A model generated the notes under the pieces. It had not been told where the DNA came from, made no database searches, and saw only the letters and a list, made by a program, of their open reading frames with translations. DNA of 64,000 bases from Zoogloea sp021286885 (GTDB taxonomy: Bacteria > Pseudomonadota > Gammaproteobacteria > Burkholderiales > Rhodocyclaceae), in the NCBI RefSeq assembly GCF_041915215.1, contig NZ_JAYSBV010000001.1; one strand, 5' to 3'. A program made the translations under genes and the position numbers. This document shows positions 44,754 through 53,450 of this stretch, piece after piece. Every line of letters begins with the position of its first letter. Position 1 is the stretch's first letter.

Positions 44754-45953
44754 ATGAGCAAACAGATTCAAGACGCCTACATTGTTGCCGCCACCCGCCT
44801 GCCGGTGGCCAAACGCCAGGGCATGTACCGCCATGTGCGCCCCGATGACATGCTCGCCCGGGTGATCCAGGGCGTGCTGGCCCAGGCCCCCGGCCTGGAC
44901 CCGCGCCGGATTGGCGACGTGATCGTGGGCTGCGCCATGCCCGAAGCCGAACAGGGCATGAACGTGGCCCGCATCGGGCTCCTGCTGGCGGGCCTGCCCG
45001 ACAGCGTGCCCGGCCTCACCATCAACCGTTTCTGCGCCTCCGGCCTGCAGGCGGTGGCCGATGCCGCCAACCGCATCCGGCTGGGCGAAGCAGATGTGAT
45101 GATCGCCGCCGGCACCGAATCCATGAGCGTGATGCCCCAGATCATGGGCAACAAGGTGGCCATGAACCCGGCCATTCTGGCCAATGCCGAGCACCTGGGC
45201 ATCGCCTACGGGATGGGCCTCACCGCCGAAAAGGTGGCCCAACGCTGGCAGGTGAGCCGCGAGGATCAGGACGCCTTCGCCCTCGCCTCCCACCAGAAAG
45301 CCTGCGCCGCCATAGCCGCCGGCCACTTTGCTGCCGAGATCACCCCCCACCTGGTGCGCGAACAGCTGCCCGACCTCAGCAGTGGCGCAGTGCGGGTGCG
45401 GGAATTCACCGCCGAGGTGGACGAAGGCCCCCGGGCCGACGCCAGCCCGGCCACCCTGGCCAAGCTGCGTCCGGTGTTCCACGCCCGGGGCTCGGTGACG
45501 GCGGGCAACAGCTCCCAGATGTCGGACGGCGCCGGGGCCGTGCTGCTGGTCTCGGAAAAGGTGCTCAAGGAGTTCAACCTGACGCCCCTCGCCCGCTTTG
45601 CCGGGTTTGCGGTGCGCGGCGTGGCACCGGACGTGATGGGCATCGGCCCGGTGGCCGCCATCCCCGAAGCCCTGGCCCAGGCCGGCATTGGCGCCAGCGC
45701 GCTGGACTGGATCGAGCTGAACGAGGCCTTCGCGGCCCAGTCCCTGGCGGTGATCCGGGCGCTGGATCTGGACCCGAGCCGCATCAACCCCCTGGGCGGC
45801 GCCATTGCCCTGGGCCACCCGCTGGGCGCCACCGGGGCAATTCGCACCGCCACCGTGGTGCATGGGCTGCAGCGCACCGGGGGCCGCTACGGGATGGTGA
45901 CCATGTGCATCGGCACCGGCATGGGCGCCGCCGGCATCTTCGAGCGGCTGTAA
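44754..45953 (+). CDS. Acetyl-CoA acyltransferase (thiolase), locus B
   Basis: The 399-residue enzyme has Cys near residue 91 (NRFCASGLQAVADA), His in GGAIALGHPLGATGA, and the second Cys in TMCIGTGMGAAGIFERL. It starts 27 bases after the fusion enzyme and overlaps it in function as the last beta-oxidation step. It is very similar to the locus A thiolase, with the same first residues (QIQDAYIVAATR). Confidence 0.95.
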   Translation: MSKQIQDAYIVAATRLPVAKRQGMYRHVRPDDMLARVIQGVLAQAPGLDPRRIGDVIVGCAMPEAEQGMNVARIGLLLAGLPDSVPGLTINRFCASGLQAVADAANRIRLGEADVMIAAGTESMSVMPQIMGNKVAMNPAILANAEHLGIAYGMGLTAEKVAQRWQVSREDQDAFALASHQKACAAIAAGHFAAEITPHLVREQLPDLSSGAVRVREFTAEVDEGPRADASPATLAKLRPVFHARGSVTAGNSSQMSDGAGAVLLVSEKVLKEFNLTPLARFAGFAVRGVAPDVMGIGPVAAIPEALAQAGIGASALDWIELNEAFAAQSLAVIRALDLDPSRINPLGGAIALGHPLGATGAIRTATVVHGLQRTGGRYGMVTMCIGTGMGAAGIFERL

Positions 45954-45961
45954 GGCAGGCC

Positions 45962-46498
45962 ATGAAGCCAGCCTGGCTCAGTCGCCTGCCGGCCAGCTGG
46001 CAATCCCGCCTGCTGCGCTGGGGCTTCAACCTCCATCCGGCCTTCCGGGGCACCGGCGGGCGGGTGGCCCACGTGGCGGCGGATCTGTCCCACATCCGGG
46101 TGCGGCTGCCCTTTGGGCGGCGCACCCGCAACATCCACGGCTCGATGTATGGGGGATCGCTGTTTGCCGTCACCGATGGCGTACATCCGGTGATGCTGAT
46201 GGCGGCCCTGGGCCCGCGCTTCATCATCTGGGACAAGGCCGCCAGTATCCGTTACCGCAAACCCGCCTACACCACCCTGTACGCCGATTTCACCCTGCCC
46301 GAAGGCGAAGTGGCCCTGATCCGCGCCGCCCTGGCCACCCAGCCTGAGCTGGAACGCACCTACAGCGTGGAATTGCACGACGGCCAGGGCACCGTGCATA
46401 CCGTGGTGGAACGCACCCTCTACATCGCCGACCGCCAGCATTACCGGCAAAAACTCAAGGCCGCTGCAGGCCCCCGACACCCTGCCAACGCAGACTAA
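45962..46498 (+). CDS. DUF4442-type hotdog-fold protein (possible thioesterase)
   Basis: The 178-residue protein has a hotdog-fold core with NIHGSMYGGSLFAVTDGVHPV, as in the DUF4442/PaaI-like group. It starts eight bases after the thiolase stop and so belongs to the beta-oxidation operon. It may hydrolyse an acyl-CoA or act on short intermediates, but no catalytic residue is certain. Confidence 0.75.
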   Translation: MKPAWLSRLPASWQSRLLRWGFNLHPAFRGTGGRVAHVAADLSHIRVRLPFGRRTRNIHGSMYGGSLFAVTDGVHPVMLMAALGPRFIIWDKAASIRYRKPAYTTLYADFTLPEGEVALIRAALATQPELERTYSVELHDGQGTVHTVVERTLYIADRQHYRQKLKAAAGPRHPANAD

Positions 46499-46557
46499 AA
46501 ACATCGGCGCCCGGCCCACCGGACGCCCCTGCAGCGCCACACCAAAGGAGACCGCCC

Positions 46558-47148
46558 ATGCACTACCCCGCCTCCCTGGGAGCCCTGGCCCTGAGCGCCG
46601 CCCTGGGCTGCAGCATCGCCCTCGCCCCGGCCACCGCCTGTGCCGCTGACGTGGCCGGCGTGCATCTCGAAGAGCGCCTGCCCCTGGTCCCCCAGCCCCT
46701 GGTGCTCAACGGCGCCGGGCTGCGCACCCGGTTTTTCATCCAGGTCTATGTGGCCGCGCTCTATGTGCCGCAAAAGACCCGCCAGCCCGAAGCCATCATC
46801 GCCAACGCCGGCCCGCGCAGCCTCAAGCTGCGTCTGCTGCGCGAGATGGACGCCGATACCCTGCTCGGGGCCCTGGAAGACGGGCTGCGCCAGAACCTGA
46901 GCGAGGCCGAGCTGGCCAGCCTGCGCCCGGCCCGGGAGCAGTTTGGCGCCCTGGTCCGCCAGGTCGGCAAGGCCCGGGAAGGGGATGAGCTGAGCCTGGA
47001 CTTTGCCCCCGAAGGGGTCAGCCTCGGCCTGAACGGCACGCCCCGGGGCCAGGTGGCCGACGCGGCCCTGGGCCCTGCCCTGCTGCGCATCTGGCTGGGC
47101 GCCCGCCCGGTGGATCCCGGCCTCAAGAAAGCCCTGCTGGGCGGCTAG
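46558..47148 (+). CDS. Periplasmic chalcone-isomerase-like protein
   Basis: The 196-residue protein has a signal peptide cleaved near ACAAD and a chalcone-isomerase-fold domain (LNGAGLRTRFFIQVYVAALYVP, then LGPALLRIWLGARPVDPGLKKALLG). Bacterial members lack flavonoid substrates; the related plant and archaeal fold binds fatty acids, which fits this operon. It begins 60 bases after the hotdog gene with GGAGA upstream. A fatty-acid-binding role is inference. Confidence 0.8.
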   Translation: MHYPASLGALALSAALGCSIALAPATACAADVAGVHLEERLPLVPQPLVLNGAGLRTRFFIQVYVAALYVPQKTRQPEAIIANAGPRSLKLRLLREMDADTLLGALEDGLRQNLSEAELASLRPAREQFGALVRQVGKAREGDELSLDFAPEGVSLGLNGTPRGQVADAALGPALLRIWLGARPVDPGLKKALLGG

Positions 47149-47199
47149 GCCCGCGCCCGGAACAGCCCAGGCCCCAAGAACAAAGACAGGAGCCCGACC

Positions 47200-48861
47200 A
47201 TGAACCCTTACTGGCAAAAGAGCTACCCCGCCGGCGTGCCCACCCGCATCGACCCGGCGGCCTACCCCTCCCTCGCCGCCCTGTGCCTGGAGGCCTGCGC
47301 CCGCTACGCCGACCAGGTGGCCTACATCAGCATGGGCAAGACCCTGAGCTATGCCGCGCTGGAACGCCACAGCGCCGCCTTTGCCGGCTGGCTGCAAGGC
47401 TGCGGCCTGGGCAAGGGCAGCCGGGTGGCGCTGATGATGCCCAACCTGCTCCAGTACCCCATCGCCCTGCTGGGCTGCCTGCGGGCGGGCTGCGTGGTGG
47501 TCAATTGCAATCCCCTCTACACCCCCCGGGAGCTGGAGCACCAGCTGCGGGATTCGGGCGCCGAGGCCATCGTGATCGTGGAAAACTTTGCCCACACCCT
47601 GGAGCAGGTGATCGCCCGCACCCAGGTGCGCCACGTGATCGTGACCCCCGTGGGCGAGCTGCTGGGCGCCCTCAAGGGCACCCTGGTGAATACCGTGCTG
47701 CGCCACGTCAAAAAACAGGTGCCCGCCTGGCAACTACCCCAGGCCATCGGGTTCAACGCGGCCCTGGCCGCCGGGCGTCAGCATGGCCACCAGCCGGTCG
47801 AACTGGGCCCCGCCGATCTGGCCTTTCTGCAATACACCGGGGGCACCACCGGGGTGTCCAAGGGGGCCATGCTGAGCCACCGCAACATCACCGCCAACGT
47901 GCTCCAGGCCCATGCCTGGATCAGCCCGGCCTTGCGGGCAGGGGAAGAAGTCATCATCACCGCCCTGCCCCTCTACCATGTGTTTGCCCTCACCGCGAAC
48001 TGCCTGACCTTTATCTTGCTGGGGGCGCGCAATGTGCTGATTGCCAACCCCCGGGACATCCCGGCCTTCATCAAGGAATGGGGCAAATACCCGGTGTCGG
48101 TGATGACCGGGGTGAATACCCTGTTCAATGCCCTGCTCAACCATCCGGACTTTGCCAGGCTGGACTTTGCATCCCTCAAGTTCAGCCTCGGGGGCGGCAT
48201 GGCGGTGCAGGCGGCGGTGGCCGAGCGCTGGGCCCAGACCACCGGCGCGCCCCTGCTCCAGGCCTACGGACTCACCGAGACTTCCCCTGCCGTCACCATC
48301 AACCCGCTCACCCTCAAGGCCTTCAACGGCGCCATCGGGCTGCCCATTTCATCCACCGAAGTGGCCATTCGGGACGACACCGGCTTCGACGTACCCCCCG
48401 GCCAGGTGGGGGAAATCTGCGTGCGTGGCCCCCAGGTGATGGAAGGCTACTGGCAGCGCCCCGCCGAAACCGCCCAGGTCATGCACCCGGACGGCTTTCT
48501 GCGGACTGGCGACGTGGGCTACATGGACCCCCAAGGCTATGTGTTTCTGGTGGATCGCAAGAAAGACATGATCCTGGTGTCGGGCTTCAATGTGTATCCC
48601 AACGAAGTGGAAGACGCGGTGGCCCTGCACCCCATGGTGGCCGACGTGGCCGCCATCGGCGTGACCGACCCCCACTCAGGCGAGGCGGTGAAGATTTTTG
48701 TGGTGCGCAAAGACCCGCGCCTCACCGAAGCAGCCCTCATCGAGCACTGCCGCCAGCAGCTCACCGGCTACAAGGTGCCGCGCCACGTGGAGTTCCGCGA
48801 CGACCTGCCCCGCACCAACGTGGGCAAAATCCTGCGCCGGGCCCTCAAGGAAGGCGCCTGA
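47200..48861 (+). CDS. fadD: Long-chain fatty acid-CoA ligase
   Basis: The 553-residue adenylate-forming enzyme has the AMP-binding P-loop (LQYTGGTTGVSKGAMLSHRN), the AYGLTETSPAVTINP motif and the FACS signature (DGFLRTGDVGYMDPQGYVFL, KKDMILVSGFNVYPNEVED), with the C-terminal Lys in TNVGKILRR. It activates fatty acids to acyl-CoA with ATP at the inner membrane. It continues the locus B gene series, 52 bases after the chalcone-isomerase-like gene. Confidence 0.95.
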   Translation: MNPYWQKSYPAGVPTRIDPAAYPSLAALCLEACARYADQVAYISMGKTLSYAALERHSAAFAGWLQGCGLGKGSRVALMMPNLLQYPIALLGCLRAGCVVVNCNPLYTPRELEHQLRDSGAEAIVIVENFAHTLEQVIARTQVRHVIVTPVGELLGALKGTLVNTVLRHVKKQVPAWQLPQAIGFNAALAAGRQHGHQPVELGPADLAFLQYTGGTTGVSKGAMLSHRNITANVLQAHAWISPALRAGEEVIITALPLYHVFALTANCLTFILLGARNVLIANPRDIPAFIKEWGKYPVSVMTGVNTLFNALLNHPDFARLDFASLKFSLGGGMAVQAAVAERWAQTTGAPLLQAYGLTETSPAVTINPLTLKAFNGAIGLPISSTEVAIRDDTGFDVPPGQVGEICVRGPQVMEGYWQRPAETAQVMHPDGFLRTGDVGYMDPQGYVFLVDRKKDMILVSGFNVYPNEVEDAVALHPMVADVAAIGVTDPHSGEAVKIFVVRKDPRLTEAALIEHCRQQLTGYKVPRHVEFRDDLPRTNVGKILRRALKEGA

Positions 48862-48931
48862 ACGCCCAACTGCCGCCGCCCCCACGCCCTCAAGCATTCA
48901 CCCAATACCCCTTGCCCCAGGACGCTTCGCC

Positions 48932-49927
48932 ATGATCCACACCCAAGCCGCCCCCAGCACCGCCAGCACTTCCGCCGCCCGCATCCCGCCCACCCTGGCC
49001 AAAGGGCTGGCCCTGCCGGTGATCTGTTCACCCATGTACATCGTCTCCAACCCGGCCCTGGTGATTGCCCAGTGCAAGGGCGGGCTGATCGGATCTTTCC
49101 CGGCCCTCAACGCCCGCCCCAAGGAAGCCCTGGATGCTTGGCTCACCGAGATCGAAACCGCCCTGGCTGATGATCCCCAGGCCGCCCCGTATGCGGTGAA
49201 CCAGATCATCCACCAGTCCAACGAGCGCCTGGAACACGATCTGGAGGTGTGCGTGCACCACCGGGTACCCCTCATCATCACCAGCCTGCGCGCCCCCGAT
49301 GCGGTGGTGCCCCGGGTACATGCCTATGGGGGCCTGGTGTTCCATGACGTGATCAGCGTGCGCCACGCCGAAAAGGCTCTGGAAGCCGGGGTGGACGGGC
49401 TGATTCTGGTCTGCGCCGGTGCGGGCGGCCACGCGGGCACCCTCAGCCCGTTTGCGCTGGTGGGCGAGATCCGCCGCTTCTACGACGGCCCGATTGCCCT
49501 GTCCGGGGCCATTGCCAGCGGCAGCAGCATCCTCGCCGCCCAGGCCATGGGCGCCGATCTGGCCTATATGGGCACCCGCTTCATCGCCACCGAAGAAGCC
49601 AACGCGGTGGCGGCCTACAAGCAATGCATCGTCGATTCGAGCGCCAGCGACGTGGTTTACACCCCGTATTTCACGGGGGTGCATGGCAATTACCTGAAGC
49701 GCAGCATCGAAGCCGCCGGCCTGGATCCCGACCAGCTCCCCCTGCGCGACAAATCCGCCATGGATTTTGGCAAGGGCGCCGAAGGGGCCAAGGCCTGGCG
49801 CGACATCTGGGGCGCCGGCCAGGGCGTGGGGGCGATTGGCGACGTGCTGCCCACCGCCCAGCTCATCGCCCGGCTCAAGGACGAATACCAGGCCGCCCGG
49901 GCATCCCTCGCCGCCCGGGCGTTCTGA
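48932..49927 (+). CDS. NAD(P)H-dependent flavin oxidoreductase / nitronate monooxygenase family
   Basis: The 331-residue protein has the FMN-binding TIM-barrel motifs of the 2-nitropropane dioxygenase family: LPVICSPMYIVSNPALVIAQ, GLILVCAGAGGHAG and YMGTRFIATEEAN. The His in GGHAG is typical of nitronate monooxygenases. In fatty-acid loci such enzymes may act as enoyl-reducing or detoxifying flavoproteins; the substrate is not known. ATG at 48932 gives the family's N-terminus; a longer frame overlapping fadD is a shadow. Confidence 0.85.
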   Translation: MIHTQAAPSTASTSAARIPPTLAKGLALPVICSPMYIVSNPALVIAQCKGGLIGSFPALNARPKEALDAWLTEIETALADDPQAAPYAVNQIIHQSNERLEHDLEVCVHHRVPLIITSLRAPDAVVPRVHAYGGLVFHDVISVRHAEKALEAGVDGLILVCAGAGGHAGTLSPFALVGEIRRFYDGPIALSGAIASGSSILAAQAMGADLAYMGTRFIATEEANAVAAYKQCIVDSSASDVVYTPYFTGVHGNYLKRSIEAAGLDPDQLPLRDKSAMDFGKGAEGAKAWRDIWGAGQGVGAIGDVLPTAQLIARLKDEYQAARASLAARAF

Positions 49928-50027
49928 GCGCCGCGCCCCGGCCAGCCCCGCTGTAGCGGGTGCGGACGAAGCGACTCGAACCCCCACCCCTCAAAACACC
50001 AAAAAAGACCGTGAAGGAGACAGCACC

Positions 50028-51803
50028 ATGACCGACTATCGCCCCCCCATCGCCGAAATGCGCTTCATCCAGGATGAACTGGCCGGCCTGCCCGAACTGG
50101 CCCGGCTGCCCGGGCTGGAAGACGCCACCCCCGACCTGGCCGATGCCATCCTGGAAGAAGCCGGCAAGTTCAGCGCCGAAGTGCTCGCCCCCCTCAACCG
50201 GCGCGGCGACGTGGAAGGCTGCCGCCTCGAAGGCGACCGGGTGCACACCCCCACCGGCTGGAAGGATGCCTATGCCGCCTTCTGCGCCGCTGGCTGGAAC
50301 GGCATCACCTCCCCCACCCACTGCGGTGGCCAGGGGCTGCCCGACACCCTGGGCATCGCCGTCAAAGAGATGGTGTGCGCCGCCAACCTGTCGTTCTCCC
50401 TGGCCCCCCTGCTCACCGCCGGCGCGGTGGAAGCCCTGCTCACCTGCGCCAGCGATGCGCTCAAGGCCGTCTATCTGGACAAAATGGTGGCTGGCACCTG
50501 GACGGGCACCATGAACCTCACCGAACCCCAGGCCGGCTCCGATCTGGCCCTGATCCGCAGCCGGGCCGAACCCCAGCCCGACGGCAGCTACCGGATCTTT
50601 GGCCAGAAGATTTTCATCACCTACGGCGAACACGAACTGGCCGAGAACATCATCCACCTGGTGCTCGCCCGCCTGCCGGACGCCCCCCCGGGCGTGAAGG
50701 GCATCTCCCTGTTCCTGGTGCCCAAATACCTGCCCCGCCCCGACGGCAGCCCCGGCGAGCGCAACGACCTGCGCTGCGTGTCCCTCGAACACAAGCTCGG
50801 CATCCACGCCAGCCCCACCTGCGTGATGGCCTATGGCGACCAGGGCGGCGCGGTGGGCTACCTGCTGGGCGAGGCCAACCGGGGCCTTGAATACATGTTT
50901 GTGATGATGAACGCCGCCCGCCTGGGCGTGGGCCTGCAAGGGGTGGCCCTGGGCGAACGGGCCTACCAGCAGGCCCACGCCTACGCCCACGAACGCCGCC
51001 AGGGGCGCGACGCGGTGAGCGGCGAAGCCCTGGTCTGCATCGCCCGCCACCCGGACGTGCGCCGCATGCTGCTGCTGATGCAGGCCCGGGTGGAAGCCTG
51101 CCGTGCCCTCACCTACTACACCGCCAACCTGCTCGACCAGGCCCACCACCTGCCCGAGCCCGGCGCCCGGCGCACCGCCCTGTACATGGCCGAATTCATG
51201 ATCCCGCTGGTCAAGGCCGGCAGCACCGAAATGGCCATCGACGTCACCTCCCTGGGCATCCAAATCCACGGCGGCATGGGCTTCATCGAAGAAACCGGCG
51301 CCGCCCAGCACTGGCGCGACGCCCGCATCACCACCATTTACGAAGGCACCACCGGCATCCAGGCCAACGACCTGCTGTTCCGCAAGCTGCTGCGCGACAC
51401 CGGCGCCACCGCCAAAATCTTCTTCAAGGAAATCAGCCAGACCATCGCCCAACTCAAGGCCAGCCCCGGCCCAGAACTCCCCCGCCTTGGCCAACGCCTC
51501 GAAAAAGCCCTGGGCGCCTGGATGCAGGCCACCGAATGGCTGGGCACCCACCTGCGCGAACAACTCCCCGCCGTCCTCGCCAGCGCGGTGCCTTACCTCA
51601 CCCTCGCCGTTACCGTCTGCGGCGGCTGGCAAATGGCCCGCTCCGCCCTCGCCGCCACCCGCCACCTGGACCAGGGCAGCCCCAACCCGGACTTCTACCG
51701 CACCCGCCTCCAGCTCGCCCAAATCTACGCCACCCACCAACTCCCCCAGGCCATCGGCCTGCTGGAAACGGTGGTGGACGGGGGAAGATTTGTGGAGGGG
51801 TGA
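50028..51803 (+). CDS. Acyl-CoA dehydrogenase (DmdC-like large type)
   Basis: The 591-residue flavoenzyme has acyl-CoA dehydrogenase motifs (MNLTEPQAGSDLALIRSRAE, QKIFITYGEH, GIQIHGGMGFIEETGAAQHW) and the catalytic Glu in TTIYEGTTGIQANDL. Its length and C-terminal extension match the group that includes 3-methylmercaptopropionyl-CoA dehydrogenase, though many members act on ordinary fatty acyl-CoAs. GAAGGAG lies eight bases before the ATG. It is the last gene of locus B; a terminator follows. Confidence 0.92.
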   Translation: MTDYRPPIAEMRFIQDELAGLPELARLPGLEDATPDLADAILEEAGKFSAEVLAPLNRRGDVEGCRLEGDRVHTPTGWKDAYAAFCAAGWNGITSPTHCGGQGLPDTLGIAVKEMVCAANLSFSLAPLLTAGAVEALLTCASDALKAVYLDKMVAGTWTGTMNLTEPQAGSDLALIRSRAEPQPDGSYRIFGQKIFITYGEHELAENIIHLVLARLPDAPPGVKGISLFLVPKYLPRPDGSPGERNDLRCVSLEHKLGIHASPTCVMAYGDQGGAVGYLLGEANRGLEYMFVMMNAARLGVGLQGVALGERAYQQAHAYAHERRQGRDAVSGEALVCIARHPDVRRMLLLMQARVEACRALTYYTANLLDQAHHLPEPGARRTALYMAEFMIPLVKAGSTEMAIDVTSLGIQIHGGMGFIEETGAAQHWRDARITTIYEGTTGIQANDLLFRKLLRDTGATAKIFFKEISQTIAQLKASPGPELPRLGQRLEKALGAWMQATEWLGTHLREQLPAVLASAVPYLTLAVTVCGGWQMARSALAATRHLDQGSPNPDFYRTRLQLAQIYATHQLPQAIGLLETVVDGGRFVEG

Positions 51804-51876
51804 GCCGGAGACTCGCGCAGGAGGATCACGACACGATCTTCCGCATCAGCTGCATGTCGATGCAGAAAACAGAAAG

Positions 51877-51909
51877 CGCCAAAAGCCTCGGGAGGGGCTT
51901 TTGGCGTTT
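51877..51909 (+). terminator. Rho-independent terminator at the end of locus B
   Basis: CGCCAAAAGCC and GGCTTTTGGCG form an 11-base stem with a short loop, followed by TTTG. It lies about 75 bases after the acyl-CoA dehydrogenase stop. Confidence 0.8.
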
Positions 51910-52044
51910 GTGTGTGTGGGTGTTTAGTGGCGTACGGGCCCGGTCTTTGCAGCACTCACACACGGTCAAGGCTTGCACGCGTGTTGAAATCCATATACTT
52001 AGCTCACCTCCACCACAACCGCCCCACCACAGGCCTTATCCCCC

Positions 52045-52281
52045 ATGAGCAGCGAGCAGCCCAACAACCCCTTGCACGGGATCACGCTTGAAACCATTGT
52101 CACCCGCCTGGTGGAGCACTACGGCTGGGACGGGCTGGCCAGGAGGGTCAGCATCAATTGCTTCATGAACGAGCCTTCGGTGAAATCCAGCCTGAAATTT
52201 CTGCGCAAAACCCCTTGGGCCCGGGAGCAGGTTGAAGATTTGTATATTTCAACGCCGGCCCTGCGCAAGAAGCAAAAATAA
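52045..52281 (+). CDS. VF530-family (DUF2132) small DNA-binding-like protein
   Basis: The 78-residue protein matches the VF530 family: LHGITLETIVTRLVEHYGWD, then INCFMNEPSVKSSLKFLRKT, then PWAREQVEDLY. The fold is known from structural genomics and suggested to bind DNA; the function is not established. It is followed after 17 bases by a short open frame with its own ribosome site that is cut off by the IS30 element. Confidence 0.88.
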   Translation: MSSEQPNNPLHGITLETIVTRLVEHYGWDGLARRVSINCFMNEPSVKSSLKFLRKTPWAREQVEDLYISTPALRKKQK

Positions 52282-52298
52282 AACACAAGGACATTGAA

Positions 52299-52361
52299 AT
52301 GAATACACCAGAACTCAAAGACGAACCTGCGCTTAACAAAGCTAGGCAGAGCGCGCTCTAG
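52299..52361 (+). pseudogene. 5' fragment of a gene cut by the IS30 element
   Basis: ATG at 52299 follows ACAAGGACA and opens a 20-codon frame (MNTPELKDEPALNKARQ...) that ends in a TAG at the IS boundary. Good initiation signals but no remaining body indicate a gene interrupted by the insertion. Whether it is the beginning of the CheR-like/GGDEF-EAL gene on the other side cannot be decided. Confidence 0.5.
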
Positions 52362-53415
52362 AATGAAGTGCAACACCCAATTTGATAGGGTGTACGCATG
52401 GGAAAGCACTACAGCCAACTGTCGATGGACGAGCGCAACCAGATCCAGCGATTCAGAAACGAGGGTTGGAGTCTTCGGGCCATTGCCCAAAAGCTTCAAC
52501 GACCCACCTGCACGATCTCGCGTGAAGTGGCCCGCAACACGGTGGGCGCGAGCTATAACGCGACGGGCGCAGAGCGTGCGATGCGGGCTCGCAGGCGGCG
52601 CGGAACGGTCAAACTGAAAGCGGGTTCTGTGCTGCTGAACCGGGTTTCTGAATTGATGGCACAGCGCTGGTCGCCGGAGCAGATTGCGGGCAGACTGCGG
52701 CGTATGAACCCCGACAATCCGAGCCTGCACGTCTCCCACGAGACCATTTACTGCGCCATCTACGCCATGCCCCGGGGCGAGTTGCGCAGCACCTTGATTG
52801 CCCAATTGCGCCAGGCCAAAAAAACCCGCAAGCCCCGTGCGCGCGGCCAAGACAGGCGTGGCGCCTTGCCGAACATGACATCCATCCACGAACGCCCGAT
52901 TGAAGTGGCGGCCCGCCAAGTCCCGGGGCACTGGGAGGGTGATCACATCAAGGGGCTTGGCAACCGTAGTGCCGTAGGCACCCTGGTTGAGCGTAAAAGC
53001 CGTTACGTGGTGCTGGTCAAGCTGACGGACGGCTCGGCGGATGCCACGCTGGAGGGCTTTACGCGCAAGTTCCGTCATGTTCCGTTTTGCATGAAAAAGT
53101 CGCTCACCTACGACCAGGGCCGGGAGATGGCGCGCCATGAGATTCTGGCCAAACGCGTCAAGATCGGCGTCTATTTTGCAGACCCCCACAGCCCCTGGCA
53201 GCGGCCGACCAACGAGAACACCAACGGTCTGATCCGCGAGTATCTTCCCAAGGGTTTGGATTTGTCTCAGTTCTCTCAAGGCTACCTCAACGCAATTGCC
53301 CGAGAGCTCAACAACCGCCCGCGCAAATGCCTCGACTTTGAGACCCCAGCTGAAGTATTTGCGCGTGAAATCATGAACTTTGAGCAGGGTGTTGCACTTC
53401 AGACTTGAAACCACC
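52351..53415 (+). mobile_element. Intact IS30-family insertion sequence
   Basis: The element is about 1.07 kb with one transposase gene. The conserved inner part of the terminal repeats is GAAGTGCAACACCC at 52365-52378 and its exact complement at 53387-53400. The outer limits are set by comparison with the relics at 31093-31389 and 33762-33803 and may be off by a few bases. It separates a truncated frame on the left from a truncated GGDEF-EAL gene on the right. Confidence 0.88.
52398..53408 (+). CDS. IS30-family transposase
   Basis: The 336-residue transposase has an N-terminal helix-turn-helix (MGKHYSQLSMDERNQIQRF, RAIAQKLQRPTCTISREVAR) and a DDE catalytic core: Asp in HWEGDHIKGLGNRSAVGTLV, Asp in LTYDQGREMARH, and Glu in DPHSPWQRPTNENTNGLIRE. 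Length and motif spacing are normal, so it is probably active. Its 3' end overlaps the right inverted repeat. Two damaged relatives flank the integron island 20 kb away, showing that the family has been active in this chromosome more than once. Confidence 0.96.
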   Translation: MGKHYSQLSMDERNQIQRFRNEGWSLRAIAQKLQRPTCTISREVARNTVGASYNATGAERAMRARRRRGTVKLKAGSVLLNRVSELMAQRWSPEQIAGRLRRMNPDNPSLHVSHETIYCAIYAMPRGELRSTLIAQLRQAKKTRKPRARGQDRRGALPNMTSIHERPIEVAARQVPGHWEGDHIKGLGNRSAVGTLVERKSRYVVLVKLTDGSADATLEGFTRKFRHVPFCMKKSLTYDQGREMARHEILAKRVKIGVYFADPHSPWQRPTNENTNGLIREYLPKGLDLSQFSQGYLNAIARELNNRPRKCLDFETPAEVFAREIMNFEQGVALQT

Positions 53416-53450
53416 CCATCCCGGCACTGCGGGGCGAACTGCTGAGCCTG

